Assembly: GCA_016191145.1 (NCBI GenBank)
Contig: JACPPD010000006.1
Coordinates: 1-64,000, forward strand
Direction of reading: 5' to 3'
From: Ignavibacteria bacterium
GTDB lineage: Bacteria; Bacteroidota; Ignavibacteria; Kapaibacteriales; Kapaibacteriaceae
DNA: 64,000 nt
Under the pieces are notes generated by a model. That model was not told the DNA's origin. It made no database searches and saw nothing but the letters and a program-made list of their open reading frames with translations. Shown piece after piece: positions 9,001 to 17,771 of the stretch. Positions within the stretch are counted from its first letter, which is position 1. Each line of letters begins with the position of its first letter. Made by a program: the position numbers and the translations under genes.

Positions 9001-11425
9001 TTTGTGATCCGCTTAAGGCTTTGTATACAATAACGTCGGCCTGTGATTCAGTTCGATTAACATATAAATCGAAGGTTTTTATGCAACCTTCCATCTTAAC
9101 GTTATGGAGATACCCTGTTGAAAGTATCTTACCGGTCTGTGCAGTAGATATTTTCTTATCCGACGTTGTGGAGGTTAAAATTCCATCAATGACAAGCACC
9201 TGAGCGTTACCCACAGAAAGATCATTGTCGACAATGGTTTTACCATTATTATTTTTATAATCGGGTTCATTATTATACTTAATGCCACCCTTTTCAAGAA
9301 CTAACTCTGTGGCATTTTTATATTTTCCAAGATGTAAATATGTTTTCCCATTCAGAGAATGACCTTTCAGCCAGTCCAGATTATCACTTGATGTGTATTG
9401 GTATTTTGTATTTGTCAGACCGAGTAAGTTTGAACCTGGAATTGAATGGGCAAGACATCTGAATGCATTAACACGACCAAACCCAACTCTAATAGCCCAG
9501 TAGCGCTTAAGTGGATCATTTGACATCTCTCGATAGTCGGTGTTAAGTAGCGTTTGATTGGCATTCAACAAATCAGGCTGGAGGTCAGCTGTGAGCGGAT
9601 TTGGTGGGTAAAACTTCCGAGTCGCTGTCCTTTGACTACATATGAGATCAGCTAATTCTGAAGCTTCAGGAACTGGGTCTTCAGCGGTAGTATGAGCAAC
9701 TTCATAAGGAACACCAGGATCTGCGATCTTGTCGGCTGTGAAGGTTACGATGTCATAAACTCTGCGGTGTACATTCTTACCGGTTAAGCCAAACTTATCT
9801 TGAACTGACATCATGAGTCCAATGATCCCGCTCACTTGCGGTACAGCGTATGAATTACCGGATTCACTCGAGCTTGATTGACGATAATATCGTGATTTGA
9901 TGTCGGCGTCATAATATCTCGCATATAATCGTGGATATGGCGCCACAACATCAATTGTGGCTCTGAACTTGTCGCCCGCTCTTTCTTGCTGAGAGGATGA
10001 AATCGAGAATTTATTCGCTCCAAAAGAGAAGTTTGTGGAATTTCTAAGAAATAGTACACCCCTGTCAGCGGTCTTGCAATCTGGTAATATCACATCTGAG
10101 TTGCTCCCAATGTCATACCCCTTGACACACAGTACTTTTATATCATCGTTTGGATCGCTTGAATACGTGTATACATTACCTGCCGGAAGAGTTATGCTCG
10201 GAAAACCCATTTCTGCAGATACATTGATTGGGTTGTCGCTTTCTGAACACTGCGCAATATTTTCGGGGCGTGGTTCCTGATATTCATTTCCTAGTTCATC
10301 GTACGCAGAATATGAGAGCGAATTTGTCAAAGCCGCGGCTACAACAACACCGTTTTCAATTGCCGCCTTATATATATCAGGATCAGGAATTCCTCCTTCG
10401 TATGAAATAGACATCACATGAGGTGTCTGAATTCCCGGATTCGGTGAAACATCAACCTTAGAATAATCTGTGCCTCTGGCAGTCCCAAACACTCTGACCT
10501 GGGGAGCAACGCCGATCAGCCCCTTGCCATTTTCCTGTGATGCTATGATATTTAAAATTATGAAACCATGTCCGCTTGTACCGTCTGATTGCTTATAATC
10601 CTGTAGCTTAACAATCTGATTTGGAGGTGTCGGATAAAAATAATTTCCGGCCGGGTTTGATGTAGTAAGGGAAAGATCTTGGTGCTCCTGATGCGGTCCT
10701 GTATAGCCCGCATCGAAATTATCATCGACACCTACATATACGTTCTGACTTCCCTTCGTTATTTCCCATGCCATTGGTAAATGAAGATCATACAGTGACT
10801 TCTGCATTCCCAACTCATTGTACCTTTCTTCTCCGTCATAATCATAAGTATAACTTATACCCATTGGCGCTGCAACTTCACTCAATTTCTTTAATGGCAA
10901 CATACCAGGTTCAGTCGGTTCACCGAGCAGTTTCATCTGTCGATTAACATATCTAATGCCTGCGCTGTCGACGATAGGAAATAGCGTACTTTTAATACTA
11001 TCGATATTTACATAATTATTGAAGCTAACATAATACATTTTTATATACAGACTTGATGAATCCGTACATGTTGGGCATGCCTTTGTCAATTTCAAACCAC
11101 CATTAGCCGTATTCAGGCTATCCCAAATATCATAATAATTAACTGTTGTATCAAAGTCATCAATTGTATAAACACCATTTGAGTCAGCGACAGCTCCAGA
11201 TGATAAAATACCATAGGATACAATTATTTCAAATCTTCCCTTAGCATACCAGCTACCGGGAGAATTACATGTATCAATCATGATACTGTCGGGATTAAAC
11301 TGAGAGGTCTGAGGATTATGTGGATACTTCAAATACAAACATTGCGCCGATGTTCTCACTTCTTGTGAAAGAAATAATGCAACAGAAACACCGAGCATAG
11401 CGAAAAAAAACGGATTTGTCTTCAC
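6089..11425 (-). CDS. Subtilisin-like (S8) serine protease with beta-helix region and T9SS sorting domain
   Basis: 1778 residues from a GTG start preceded by GAGGTGAGAAG. Signal peptide at 1-28. The S8 triad can be located at Asp235 (VGVDDNFD), His286 (DGTSGHGF) and Ser525 (SGNSYAVPQVSG, a variant of the usual GTSMAxPxVSG). Residues ~680-1450 are rich in short repetitive strands (VVKRGATLRM, NGLLTVSPGS and similar), as expected for right-handed parallel beta-helix repeats. The last ~85 residues (YPNPSTGSFTIRYSG, then VYDLLGTTVYS) are a T9SS type A sorting domain. First gene of the locus, overlapping the next by four bases. Probably a surface or secreted protease with a carbohydrate- or protein-binding stalk. 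The many substitutions around the triad leave some doubt about activity. Confidence 0.85.
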   Translation of the reverse strand: MKTNPFFFAMLGVSVALFLSQEVRTSAQCLYLKYPHNPQTSQFNPDSIMIDTCNSPGSWYAKGRFEIIVSYGILSSGAVADSNGVYTIDDFDTTVNYYDIWDSLNTANGGLKLTKACPTCTDSSSLYIKMYYVSFNNYVNIDSIKSTLFPIVDSAGIRYVNRQMKLLGEPTEPGMLPLKKLSEVAAPMGISYTYDYDGEERYNELGMQKSLYDLHLPMAWEITKGSQNVYVGVDDNFDAGYTGPHQEHQDLSLTTSNPAGNYFYPTPPNQIVKLQDYKQSDGTSGHGFIILNIIASQENGKGLIGVAPQVRVFGTARGTDYSKVDVSPNPGIQTPHVMSISYEGGIPDPDIYKAAIENGVVVAAALTNSLSYSAYDELGNEYQEPRPENIAQCSESDNPINVSAEMGFPSITLPAGNVYTYSSDPNDDIKVLCVKGYDIGSNSDVILPDCKTADRGVLFLRNSTNFSFGANKFSISSSQQERAGDKFRATIDVVAPYPRLYARYYDADIKSRYYRQSSSSESGNSYAVPQVSGIIGLMMSVQDKFGLTGKNVHRRVYDIVTFTADKIADPGVPYEVAHTTAEDPVPEASELADLICSQRTATRKFYPPNPLTADLQPDLLNANQTLLNTDYREMSNDPLKRYWAIRVGFGRVNAFRCLAHSIPGSNLLGLTNTKYQYTSSDNLDWLKGHSLNGKTYLHLGKYKNATELVLEKGGIKYNNEPDYKNNNGKTIVDNDLSVGNAQVLVIDGILTSTTSDKKISTAQTGKILSTGYLHNVKMEGCIKTFDLYVNRTESQADVIVYKALSGSQTNGELHDAMWVRGNSTIVIESGTVTMMPGSTMYLYDGAKVVVKRGATLRMMHGSRILDMRTNNANDCIVLDVKQGAVNGGKLVIDAKAEEVVIDAELVINDGAKLEVGDAMTEIFPNVKVYKVIVKSGGKISTVDKSFIEKLDGNAPGLVIEASEGIRIPTNTTCKLNVPVEIKAGGSVMVDQFSTLKVGALNVRANGLLTVSPGSTLQFLDRENNVHGKLVIAGTSSSEAMKVTVKSAVEPNANCSTLNHVDFANLNILPEAWIYPNGAPTTDPLDQRLNFYLYAQYTKFENVFVTTLNTPILSLEGSTLVAGKLANCEFRTNRDVFTGNEIKEDYRKGTFFSSKWLKQPFRKQRDEFGGVSLFNYLSGMRLVRDLTVSNCSFTDVAGKIITSLNYRSLTREVNDYPVAGLSITGIGTYKVIENKFAFLFYGVNIEGPPSVVSGNKLGGLADGIIVRSAKVCDNDLSGCVNAITSRFNAYSFVFDNRIGAEMGSSVNSLISSGNEVKWVGSGLFINGEVLAFCRNNELSYYGTGLHAHSGTIDARDKFAFRTSMQTNQGDAYVNGRNLFVGSNRLSNPYRKGNEDADMFMGPTGLVNVKCGKNVFSAGNSLQRFQLQKEDQTPPVTIDVSTNEWTYDQVQLIRRNALVVIPPDVVDLRDGQHPYGTEQCSELTRELEVEFECVALPVEDGNPFDPNRALSTINPANFDVLSFVAGDILEGDTAFAKRAYPAALYILSNRGISVASRSASISVAIVAAEGHPQADSVVDELADTLKSIGLDTTQPKSLREKGILGRVDLLVFNEDYINAKGWLDTARITVFGGFDSIDVNLLSDWLGVMGDTAIGFVERRDTLNSLKTLEVEHAKRPDGFSKQPFQNDQLSERTEVSTTFVSYPNPSTGSFTIRYSGTAQKDVKISVYDLLGTTVYSLMLASLSTDDEIILPDLHSVDGTYVVELTSLTGRQASIITMMK

Positions 11426-11655
11426 CTTCTCACCTCTAGAAAATTAGTGACGTCGCCAAGAATAATCTTACCGCATATTTCAGGTCAATTCAAATTACGA
11501 ATTCGTACTTGTCTGATTAACCCTCTCACTCCTGATTGGAATCACCTTCACAATTCTTGCATACCAGCACCGAATTACTAACAAGAAATCTGTGATCAAG
11601 TTACAATAATTAACGCCCACATGGCATCAAAAGATTCAAGCTGTCGACCATGCAA

Positions 11656-12053
11656 ATCCACAACATTTGAAAATATCTCATGTTTGTGCGAGTGAAAAGA
11701 GATTACGTGCCTCATTTGCTTCAGTTCATGGTGCAAAGAACCTCCTTAAAAGACTATTTGGAAAGCAGGGCAAAAGGGGTGACAATGAAGAACCTCAACT
11801 CAGAAATTCTGGAAGAAATGCCCGTCACTTTGCCAGCCTCCGACCTCCAGGAAAAATTCGTTCCCGTAATCAAATAAGTTGAATTTATAAAGAGCAGCCC
11901 GCGTATAGTATCGATGAGTTGAAGACTCTCTATTATGCAATGAGCCAGAAGACGTTCAGTGACGAGATGCATCTCTTGCAGGTTACTATGCCTGAAGTGA
12001 ACACTGAGAAAGTGATTGTTGATGTAGAGTATGAGGAGGGCATAGAGTACTAG
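11656..12053 (+). pseudogene. hsdS: Remnant of a type I restriction specificity subunit (HsdS), 3' end
   Basis: Decayed C-terminal third of an HsdS protein. One frame gives LMFVRVKRDYV followed by ESRAKGVTMKNLNSEIL and MPVTLPASDLQEKFV. This is the end of a target-recognition domain plus the conserved 'MKNLN..L...P.PLP...Q..F' element that starts the distal helix. It runs into a TAA, and the other frame then continues with IDELKTLYYAMSQKTF, the typical end of the spacer helix. A stop and a frameshift are therefore needed to read it through, and no TRD1, HsdM or HsdR is present. It lies just outside the left integrase module and probably marks older accessory DNA. Confidence 0.6.
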
Positions 12054-12105
12054 ATAGTATCATTAGATATGAATTGTCCAGATACCACACTATGATCAAC
12101 GATTG

Positions 12106-13140
12106 TCACTTCATGTCGAGATAGCGAGCAACGCTGTCGCGTGTAACCCTCACTGACGAACCAACATGCCGTACTTCTAACGCTCCTGTTTTCCGAAGTT
12201 CGAACAGGGCAGATCGTGAAATCTTCATGTAGCTCATTACTTCGCTCAGCGTCATGAGATCTGGGAGCTGTGCATCATTAGTGGCCCTTTTGTTTGCTTC
12301 AACTGCTTTCGACTTTGCAGTGTGTGCGCCGTCATTTTCCATGATCGCGGCAGGGGAAGCGGCTACAACCTCAAGTTCAGCTAAACGCTCGTTCACCAAC
12401 GCAATCATCACATTCGAGTAAATCTCGACTTGTGACTCACGAGTTGAGGATAGAAACTGTACAAGGACACTCGGACCAAGTCGACTAATAAGTATCATGA
12501 GCATGTCGGCAATCTCAACGTCCAACATGCGACCTCTCAGATATGCAACATCTCGCACATTCAATTCGCTGTAGTCGAGTTGTGAAACGTCGAACCTCTG
12601 CAACGCATTCGTAATCATCCCGACCGCTTGACGTTCCTTTTCAGACCTCAGCATGCGTTGATCGCCGAGTTTGACAAGCTCTGTTTGTACCGATGCGATT
12701 TCTTCTGAATCAAGTAAGGTCTCTAGAAACGGAAGGAAAACTCGCTTTAGCGTTTCTATAAATGCTTCGTCATACTCCAGTACTGCAATCGCACACTGGA
12801 CTGAAACTGCATCCAATCCATTGTTTTCTACTCCCATTGCCCGTTGGTGATTGCGAAGGCTGCGCAGTGTACCAGCAAAACCATACGATTGGAATCTGTC
12901 ATGCATTTCGTCCAACCCGTGAATTACGTCGTTGCGACTCAGTTCAGCAAAGACTGCATTCATCGAATCAACAAGCGTGATTTCTGATTGTCGAATGAGA
13001 CGCGAGCTTTCCTCTCGAAGGAATTCGATTCGTTGATCTTTGGATGCTCCTTGTTTGAGCATTTCGATTTCCTGATTGAGAATCGCTTGCGCATGCATCC
13101 AAGCCAAGGGGTGCATGTTGAAGAGGTTGGTTTGCTTCAT
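12106..13140 (-). CDS. Integrase-coupled protein with C-terminal excisionase-type HTH domain
   Basis: 344 residues from the ATG at 13140, which overlaps the integrase stop in an ATGA arrangement, so translation is coupled. Residues 1-270 are mainly helical with no family I recognise. The last ~55 residues (LMTLSEVMSYMKISRSALF, then RVTRDSVARYLDMK) are a HTH_17/MerR-like DNA-binding domain as found in Xis proteins and MerR-type regulators. A role in excision or in directing the recombinase is a reasonable inference from the coupling and the HTH. The recombinase module at 26-28 kb has an equally coupled but unrelated-looking partner. Confidence 0.6.
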   Translation of the reverse strand: MKQTNLFNMHPLAWMHAQAILNQEIEMLKQGASKDQRIEFLREESSRLIRQSEITLVDSMNAVFAELSRNDVIHGLDEMHDRFQSYGFAGTLRSLRNHQRAMGVENNGLDAVSVQCAIAVLEYDEAFIETLKRVFLPFLETLLDSEEIASVQTELVKLGDQRMLRSEKERQAVGMITNALQRFDVSQLDYSELNVRDVAYLRGRMLDVEIADMLMILISRLGPSVLVQFLSSTRESQVEIYSNVMIALVNERLAELEVVAASPAAIMENDGAHTAKSKAVEANKRATNDAQLPDLMTLSEVMSYMKISRSALFELRKTGALEVRHVGSSVRVTRDSVARYLDMK

Positions 13141-14402
13141 AGTCGCCCCCATGCATTGCAAACTAATTCGCAGATGGATTGTTCGTCCAAGCGGATGTAG
13201 TGTGATTGGAGGATTCCCTTTGGTGAATGTCCGGTAACGGCTGCAACAACAGCTTCCGGAACGCCAAAACGGATTGAAAGCGATGCAAACGTTCGACGTG
13301 CTACGTGTGTGGTAAGCAATTCACCACGGGACTTTACTTCCTCCACTCGCTTACCTGCACTGAACCGAATAATTGTGATTTGTTGTTTCATGTTAGCACG
13401 TTGTGCTAACTCCTTGAGATAGAGATTCTGCTTTACACTGGACGAAAATTCAAATAGTAGGGAAGGATACTTCTCAATGATCTCTTTCATTGGACGAGTA
13501 ATCGGAACAATGCAACACGTATCGTTCTTCTGTGTTGAATAGCGAATCACTCCCGATTGTAAATCAAAGTGATGTGGTTGCAGCAAAATCAAATCACCGT
13601 AACGCATGCCTGTATAGACCTGCAGCAGAAAATGATCGCGTGTGCGAGATAGCCGTGGTGAACCAGTTAGATCTAACTTCCCGATCGTTTTTAGCTCATC
13701 AAGTGTCAGTGCAATGGATTCACTGTTTCTGTTGTCGCGGTAGAACTCCTCGTATGCAGTTGTTTGATGATAGCCTTTGCGACGCGCCCACTTCATAAAA
13801 GTTTTTATCGTCTTGATATAATTTGCAACCGTAGCGTCGAATAAGTTTCTCGTTGTGCGTAGCCAATCGCAATAACTCTGATAGAAATGTTCTTCGATAA
13901 CTGCGTAGTCGAGCACAACGCGGTTCACTTTCGACCATGCACGCAAAGACTCAAGCGTTGCTCGATACCGAACAAGCGTCACATCGCTCGGACGTTTTGT
14001 TGTAACGAGACCCTTCGGCGATCGAATAGTGTACGTGTCGATAAACTCCTGGAACTGGTCAGCAAAAGTGGAAGCATTGAGTTTCGGCTTATCTGCGGAA
14101 AGAAACGACTCAATGCGAGCGCGGAACGCTTCGACGTCAGATTGACTGATCAACTTTGCTTTGTCCGAAAAACTTAGATCGTGGTAAGCTCGGTCTATCG
14201 CGTCGCGTATAGAATTGAGACGACGACGGTTCGTGTTCTGGTGTGGATCGGTTGATTTTGGTTCCTGCCTCTCGTCATTCCACTGTTTAGGGTCAGTGGA
14301 AATTCCTGTCGAGAATCTGAAGCGTTTGCTTCGGAACGAAACGTTGAGCATAACGATGCTCTGGAGTGCGGATGGACGGTCGAGATAAAATGAAACACGC
14401 AT
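13137..14402 (-). CDS. Tyrosine site-specific recombinase (integrase)
   Basis: 421 residues. The N-terminal arm-binding region and SAM-like core-binding domain (~105-215) are followed by the catalytic domain with Arg267 (TGMRYGD), His366-x-x-Arg369 (HVARRTF), His392 (GHSPKG) and nucleophile Tyr402 (QSHYIR). This is the Bacteroidetes phage/transposon integrase type. It is a clear paralogue of the integrase at 26728-27987, of nearly equal length and colinear throughout. The gene starts about 190 bases from a sequence resembling the 3' end of tRNA-Arg, the expected place for attP. Its stop overlaps the downstream HTH gene. All catalytic residues are present, so it may be active. Confidence 0.92.
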   Translation of the reverse strand: MRVSFYLDRPSALQSIVMLNVSFRSKRFRFSTGISTDPKQWNDERQEPKSTDPHQNTNRRRLNSIRDAIDRAYHDLSFSDKAKLISQSDVEAFRARIESFLSADKPKLNASTFADQFQEFIDTYTIRSPKGLVTTKRPSDVTLVRYRATLESLRAWSKVNRVVLDYAVIEEHFYQSYCDWLRTTRNLFDATVANYIKTIKTFMKWARRKGYHQTTAYEEFYRDNRNSESIALTLDELKTIGKLDLTGSPRLSRTRDHFLLQVYTGMRYGDLILLQPHHFDLQSGVIRYSTQKNDTCCIVPITRPMKEIIEKYPSLLFEFSSSVKQNLYLKELAQRANMKQQITIIRFSAGKRVEEVKSRGELLTTHVARRTFASLSIRFGVPEAVVAAVTGHSPKGILQSHYIRLDEQSICELVCNAWGRL

Positions 14403-14465
14403 AGCAAATTCGGTCAGTAGGGTTGCTGTCCAAAGGGGACTCGTAACTATTTGCTGACCAAATTA

Positions 14466-14611
14466 CTGACGAAAATTCGAAATATCCAAAAACATATGCG
14501 AACAGGACGGTCAGCAACTATCGCACTAAGTCTATGTAAATCAGGTAAATAATGTTCGCTGATGTTCGTACGTGTTCGCAGCTGTTCGGCTATCTGTGGC
14601 CTCGAGAAGAC
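14466..14611. other. Putative attachment region of left integrase module
   Basis: A 16-bp core GTGGCCTCGAGAAGAC (14596-14611) matches the tRNA-Arg 3' end at 28175-28190 in 15 of 16 bases. Two more blocks are shared with the other module at the same spacings: CTGACGAAAATT at 14466 (59 bases before the next block) and CTAAGTCTATG at 14525 (71 bases before the core). Four GTTCG pentamers at 14554, 14564, 14574 and 14584 repeat with an exact 10-bp period beside the core. This is compatible with arm-type or accessory-factor binding sites. Confidence 0.6.
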
Positions 14612-15070
14612 AAGGACGATCTCGAGTTCCGCATTGGGACCGAATTCAAGCTCAAACTAAATCTTGATGAGAATCAATCACTTGAAGAAAAGTTACGCGA
14701 CATAGCGTTCGCTATCATCGTTTGTGGCGAGATAAACTATCGGGACAGATTGATCGCTCAACATTGATGGTTTGCTAAAAAGAGGAAGCAAGAGATCGTA
14801 ACAGCTGAATTGAAACGGATTGCAGACGAAGAAAATAGAGTGAGGGAAGACAGGATTCGGAGAAATCAGGAGGTACTGGACGATTTGATCAATCAGTCGA
14901 ATAACCATAAGCAGGCCGCGGAAATTCGCAGCTGGGTCAAGACTGTGAGTGAATCGCCTGAGGTTGACACTGCTTCCGATACGTTTCGGAATTGGAGAGA
15001 TTGGGCTCTACGGCCGGCGGATAGTCTGGATCCTCTAACAACAACCGTCACCATGACCTATCCTGAATGA
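14552..15070 (+). pseudogene. Broken gene for a coiled-coil accessory protein (one in-frame stop)
   Basis: The same frame is open on both sides of a TGA at 14765. Before it is LWPREDKDDLEFR followed by DENQSLEEKLRDIAFAI; after it comes WFAKKRKQEIVTAELKRI, a charged helix, then AEIRSWVKTVSES and WALRPADSLDPL. The pattern (acidic start, long EER helix, a tail ending in W.WA...AD.LDP) is one I associate with C-termini of hypothetical proteins on mobile elements; I know no function for it. The N-terminus is missing: the recognisable part begins at the att-like core, so the gene seems to have been cut by integration at that site. No normal start is evident. Confidence 0.45.
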
Positions 15071-15241
15071 GCCTGATTGCAGATATAGATTGGGGTTCGG
15101 ATGTAAATTCCAGCGAGACTGAGCAATCAATTGAAAAATCCATTCAAAGTGAGCAACCTGAGCAACAAATTCAACAGCATGGTGAACAGACAATTTGTAA
15201 AGGGTCTGTTTTATACAGTTGATGTTCCCCCAATTCAGTTG

Positions 15242-15468
15242 TCAGTTAGGTCGATCAATTGATTGTGTTTGAAGTTGAGGTTCGAATTCAACGGGCGTCA
15301 TGTAGTTAATTCCTGAGTGTAGTCGTTGATGGTTGTAGAAGAGATGAAACCACCTGTAGATGACTGAACGTGCTTGACGAAGATCGTCAAAGAGTTGGTG
15401 ATTTTGAAGTTCTGCCTTCATTCGTGACCAGAACGATTCCATTGGAGCATTGTCGTAACAGTTTCCAA
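15242..15468 (-). pseudogene. IS3-family transposase, C-terminal fragment cut by IS66
   Basis: About 75 residues starting GNCYDNAPMESFWSRMK and ending with the LHSGINYMTPVEF block. This is the end of the IS3/IS150-type DDE domain, including the catalytic Glu of the ESFW motif. The rest of the gene and the IS left end are gone: the sequence switches to the IS66 terminal repeat exactly upstream of the GNCYDNA codons and does not resume on the far side of IS66. It is non-functional. Confidence 0.8.
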
Positions 15469-15547
15469 GTATCCGCCCCAGCAAGTACATCTGTTTTTCA
15501 ATAAAATGATGAAATATCTTCGTGCCACCATAAACGAAATTGGTATG

Positions 15548-15811
15548 ATGACAAAACAGGAAGAGAAATTCAAAATAATTGAAGCATGGAAACAGAGTGG
15601 TATCGGGATGCAGAAATATGCCGAACAGCATGGCATACCCTATGGTACGATGCAGTACTGGTATAAGCGATATCGGTTGGAGCAGCAGAGACCTGCAAAG
15701 CAAGCGAGTTTCGTTGCACTTGCTCTTCCACCGGTAGTGCGAGATGAAGAACCGACCGCATCCGGCCTTGTGATCGTGCTTCCGAGTGGCGTGCATATCG
15801 AAGTGCATTGA
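15548..15811 (+). CDS. tnpA: IS66 accessory protein TnpA
   Basis: 87 residues from MTKQEEKFKI. The helix-turn-helix segment (EEKFKIIEAWKQSGIGM, then YAEQHGIPYGTMQYWYKR) and the C-terminal VIVLPSGVHIEV strand are characteristic of the first IS66 ORF. A longer start at 15506 is possible, but the decayed copy at 19633 conserves the ATG-ACA-AAA-CAG start and diverges before it. The stop overlaps the tnpB start by one base (TGATG). TnpA is required with TnpB for transposition in studied IS66 elements, although its biochemical role is unclear. Confidence 0.85.
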   Translation: MTKQEEKFKIIEAWKQSGIGMQKYAEQHGIPYGTMQYWYKRYRLEQQRPAKQASFVALALPPVVRDEEPTASGLVIVLPSGVHIEVH

Positions 15812-16158
15812 TGCTGGGGTGGCCACAGCAGATCCGCTACTTCTTCTACACGGCACCGACGGACATGCGCAAAGGCTTCGATAGTTTGAGCGGGCTGGTG
15901 CGCACCACGTTATTGCGTGATCCGCTGACGGGTGACGTCTTCGTGTTCGTCAGCCGCATGCGCATGCCCATAAAACTACTCTACTGGGATGGCGACGGCT
16001 TTGTGCTGTATTACAAGCGTCTGGAGAAGGGCCGGTTTGATGTTCCGATTCATGACACAGCCGTGCGTGAGCTACAACGCGACGAGCTCGTGATGCTCCT
16101 GGAAGGTGTGCGCCTGTCAACGATGACACGCAAGACGAGGTATCGATTGCCGCAGTAA
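15811..16158 (+). CDS. tnpB: IS66 accessory protein TnpB (Orf2)
   Basis: 115 residues, full length for the family. It contains the family signature YTAPTDMRKGFDSLSGLV and the YWDGDGFVLYYKRLEKGRF block. Translation is probably coupled to tnpA through the TGATG overlap. In IS66 elements this gene is essential for transposition, although the protein has no recognised catalytic motif. The reading frame is intact. Confidence 0.92.
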   Translation: MLGWPQQIRYFFYTAPTDMRKGFDSLSGLVRTTLLRDPLTGDVFVFVSRMRMPIKLLYWDGDGFVLYYKRLEKGRFDVPIHDTAVRELQRDELVMLLEGVRLSTMTRKTRYRLPQ

Positions 16159-16225
16159 TATCGGGTATGCAAGATACGCAGATAATAAATAAGCATAGAG
16201 AAAAAGAACGTGCGATCGTTGTCCT

Positions 16226-17771
16226 GTGACAACGGCGCTGCACCATCTTTCTCAGAGTGCTCTCTTCGAGCTTGTTCTTGTGCAGCAACAAGAACTCATC
16301 GTAAAAGATGATAGCATTCGGCACCACGAAGCCCGCATCTTCGATCTTGAGTTTCAGATTAAAGAGCTGCAGAGACTTGTCTTCGGTGCCAAGCGCGAGC
16401 GCTTCATCTCGGAGATGAACGACACACAGCTTGCGCTGCACTTCGAACCTCACGACACCGAAGTTGCGGCAGCCGTTGCAGCAGAACTTGAGACCATCAC
16501 GTACGAACGCAGGAAACCACAGCAGAGGAAGCATGCTGGCCGCATGGCACTGCCCCAAGCATCTGCCTGTTGTTGAAACGGTGATCGAACCTCAGGAAGA
16601 CACCACCGGCATGACGTGCCTCGGCGAAGAAGGATCAGAAGAACTCGACATCACGCCGGCACGCATGCACATCAACAGAACGAAACGACCACAGTATGCC
16701 ACACCACTCATGGTAGACGGCTCCCAGCGCATCGTGATCGCACCGATGCCACAGCGGCCTATTGATAAATGCCTTGCCAGTGTGGACCTGCTGACGACGA
16801 TCACCATCGACAAACACGTTCACCACCTACCGGTCGACCGTCAGTTGAAACGCTTTTCTATGCTGGGTGTCGACATTCCGACATCAACGGTTGAATCCTG
16901 GCAGCGCTTGACGGCAGAACTCTTTCGCCCTCTGCATGCAGCGCTTCGCTCGGAAGTCCTGCAGTCGTGTTCTCTGCAGGTCGACGCAACGGGGCTGGCC
17001 GTGCAGGACAGAACCAAACAGGGCACCACACACAAAGGATTTCTCTGGGGTTATCATGCGCCGTGGCAGAAGCTCGTCTTCTTCGATGATCAGAAAGGAC
17101 GCGGTCAGATCTACTGCCGCGAGGTGTTGGATAACTACAGAGGGTATCTGCAGACCGATGACTATCAGGCCTACCACCAACACAAGGCACGCGATGGTGT
17201 GATTGGTCTTGCCTGTTGGGCACATACACGACGAAACTTCGAAAAGGCTCTCGACTACGACCGGGATCGTGCAGGCATCGCCATGAAACTCATACAGAAA
17301 CTCTACGACGTGGAGCGCGAAGCTCGTGATGGTACCCTCACACATGAGCAGCGTAAAGAACTGCGGCTGGAGAAGTCACTGCCTACAATCAACACAATAA
17401 GCGCATGGATGGTCAATCAATTACCGGATGTGCTTCCGAAGAGTCCTCTCGGAAAAGCGTTGCGGTATGCCATACGATTGTGGGACGAGCTTATGAACTA
17501 TCTCTGCGACGGTCGACTGGAGATCGATAACAATCTCATGGAGAATGCGATTCGCCCAATGGCATTGGGCAGAAAATACTGGCTCTTTGCCGGTGCACAC
17601 GAAGCAGCGCAGAACATTGCGATGTACCGCTCGTTCTTTGCAACATGCCACCTCAATCAAGTCAATCCGTACAACTGGATACGATACGTACTCAATACCA
17701 TTAATACCACCGCGCCGATCAACTATCAAAAGTTACTACCGCATCGAATAGATACATCTTTGCTCAGCTAA
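16226..17771 (+). pseudogene. tnpC: IS66 transposase TnpC, split by a one-base insertion
   Basis: The N-terminal part (GTG start; leucine-zipper-like LEFQIKELQRLVFGAKRERF) reads to GRMALP and then leaves frame. The continuation KHLPVVETVIEPQEDTTG, the zinc-finger region, the DDE core (VDATGL, DDYQAY, and the NLMENAIRP block with the catalytic Glu region) and the C-terminus are in the +1 frame. The switch is at a run of four C (16553-16556); removing one C restores a normal TnpC of about 514 residues. Either a real inactivating indel, an assembly error in a short homopolymer, or, less likely, a programmed +1 shift. Confidence 0.85.

Noticed and set aside
8463-9203. 246-codon plus-strand reading frame inside the protease gene
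   Set aside because: It is antisense to the beta-helix region of the subtilase; its Ser/Thr/Pro-rich composition is what the complement of that repetitive coding sequence gives, and there is no ribosome site.
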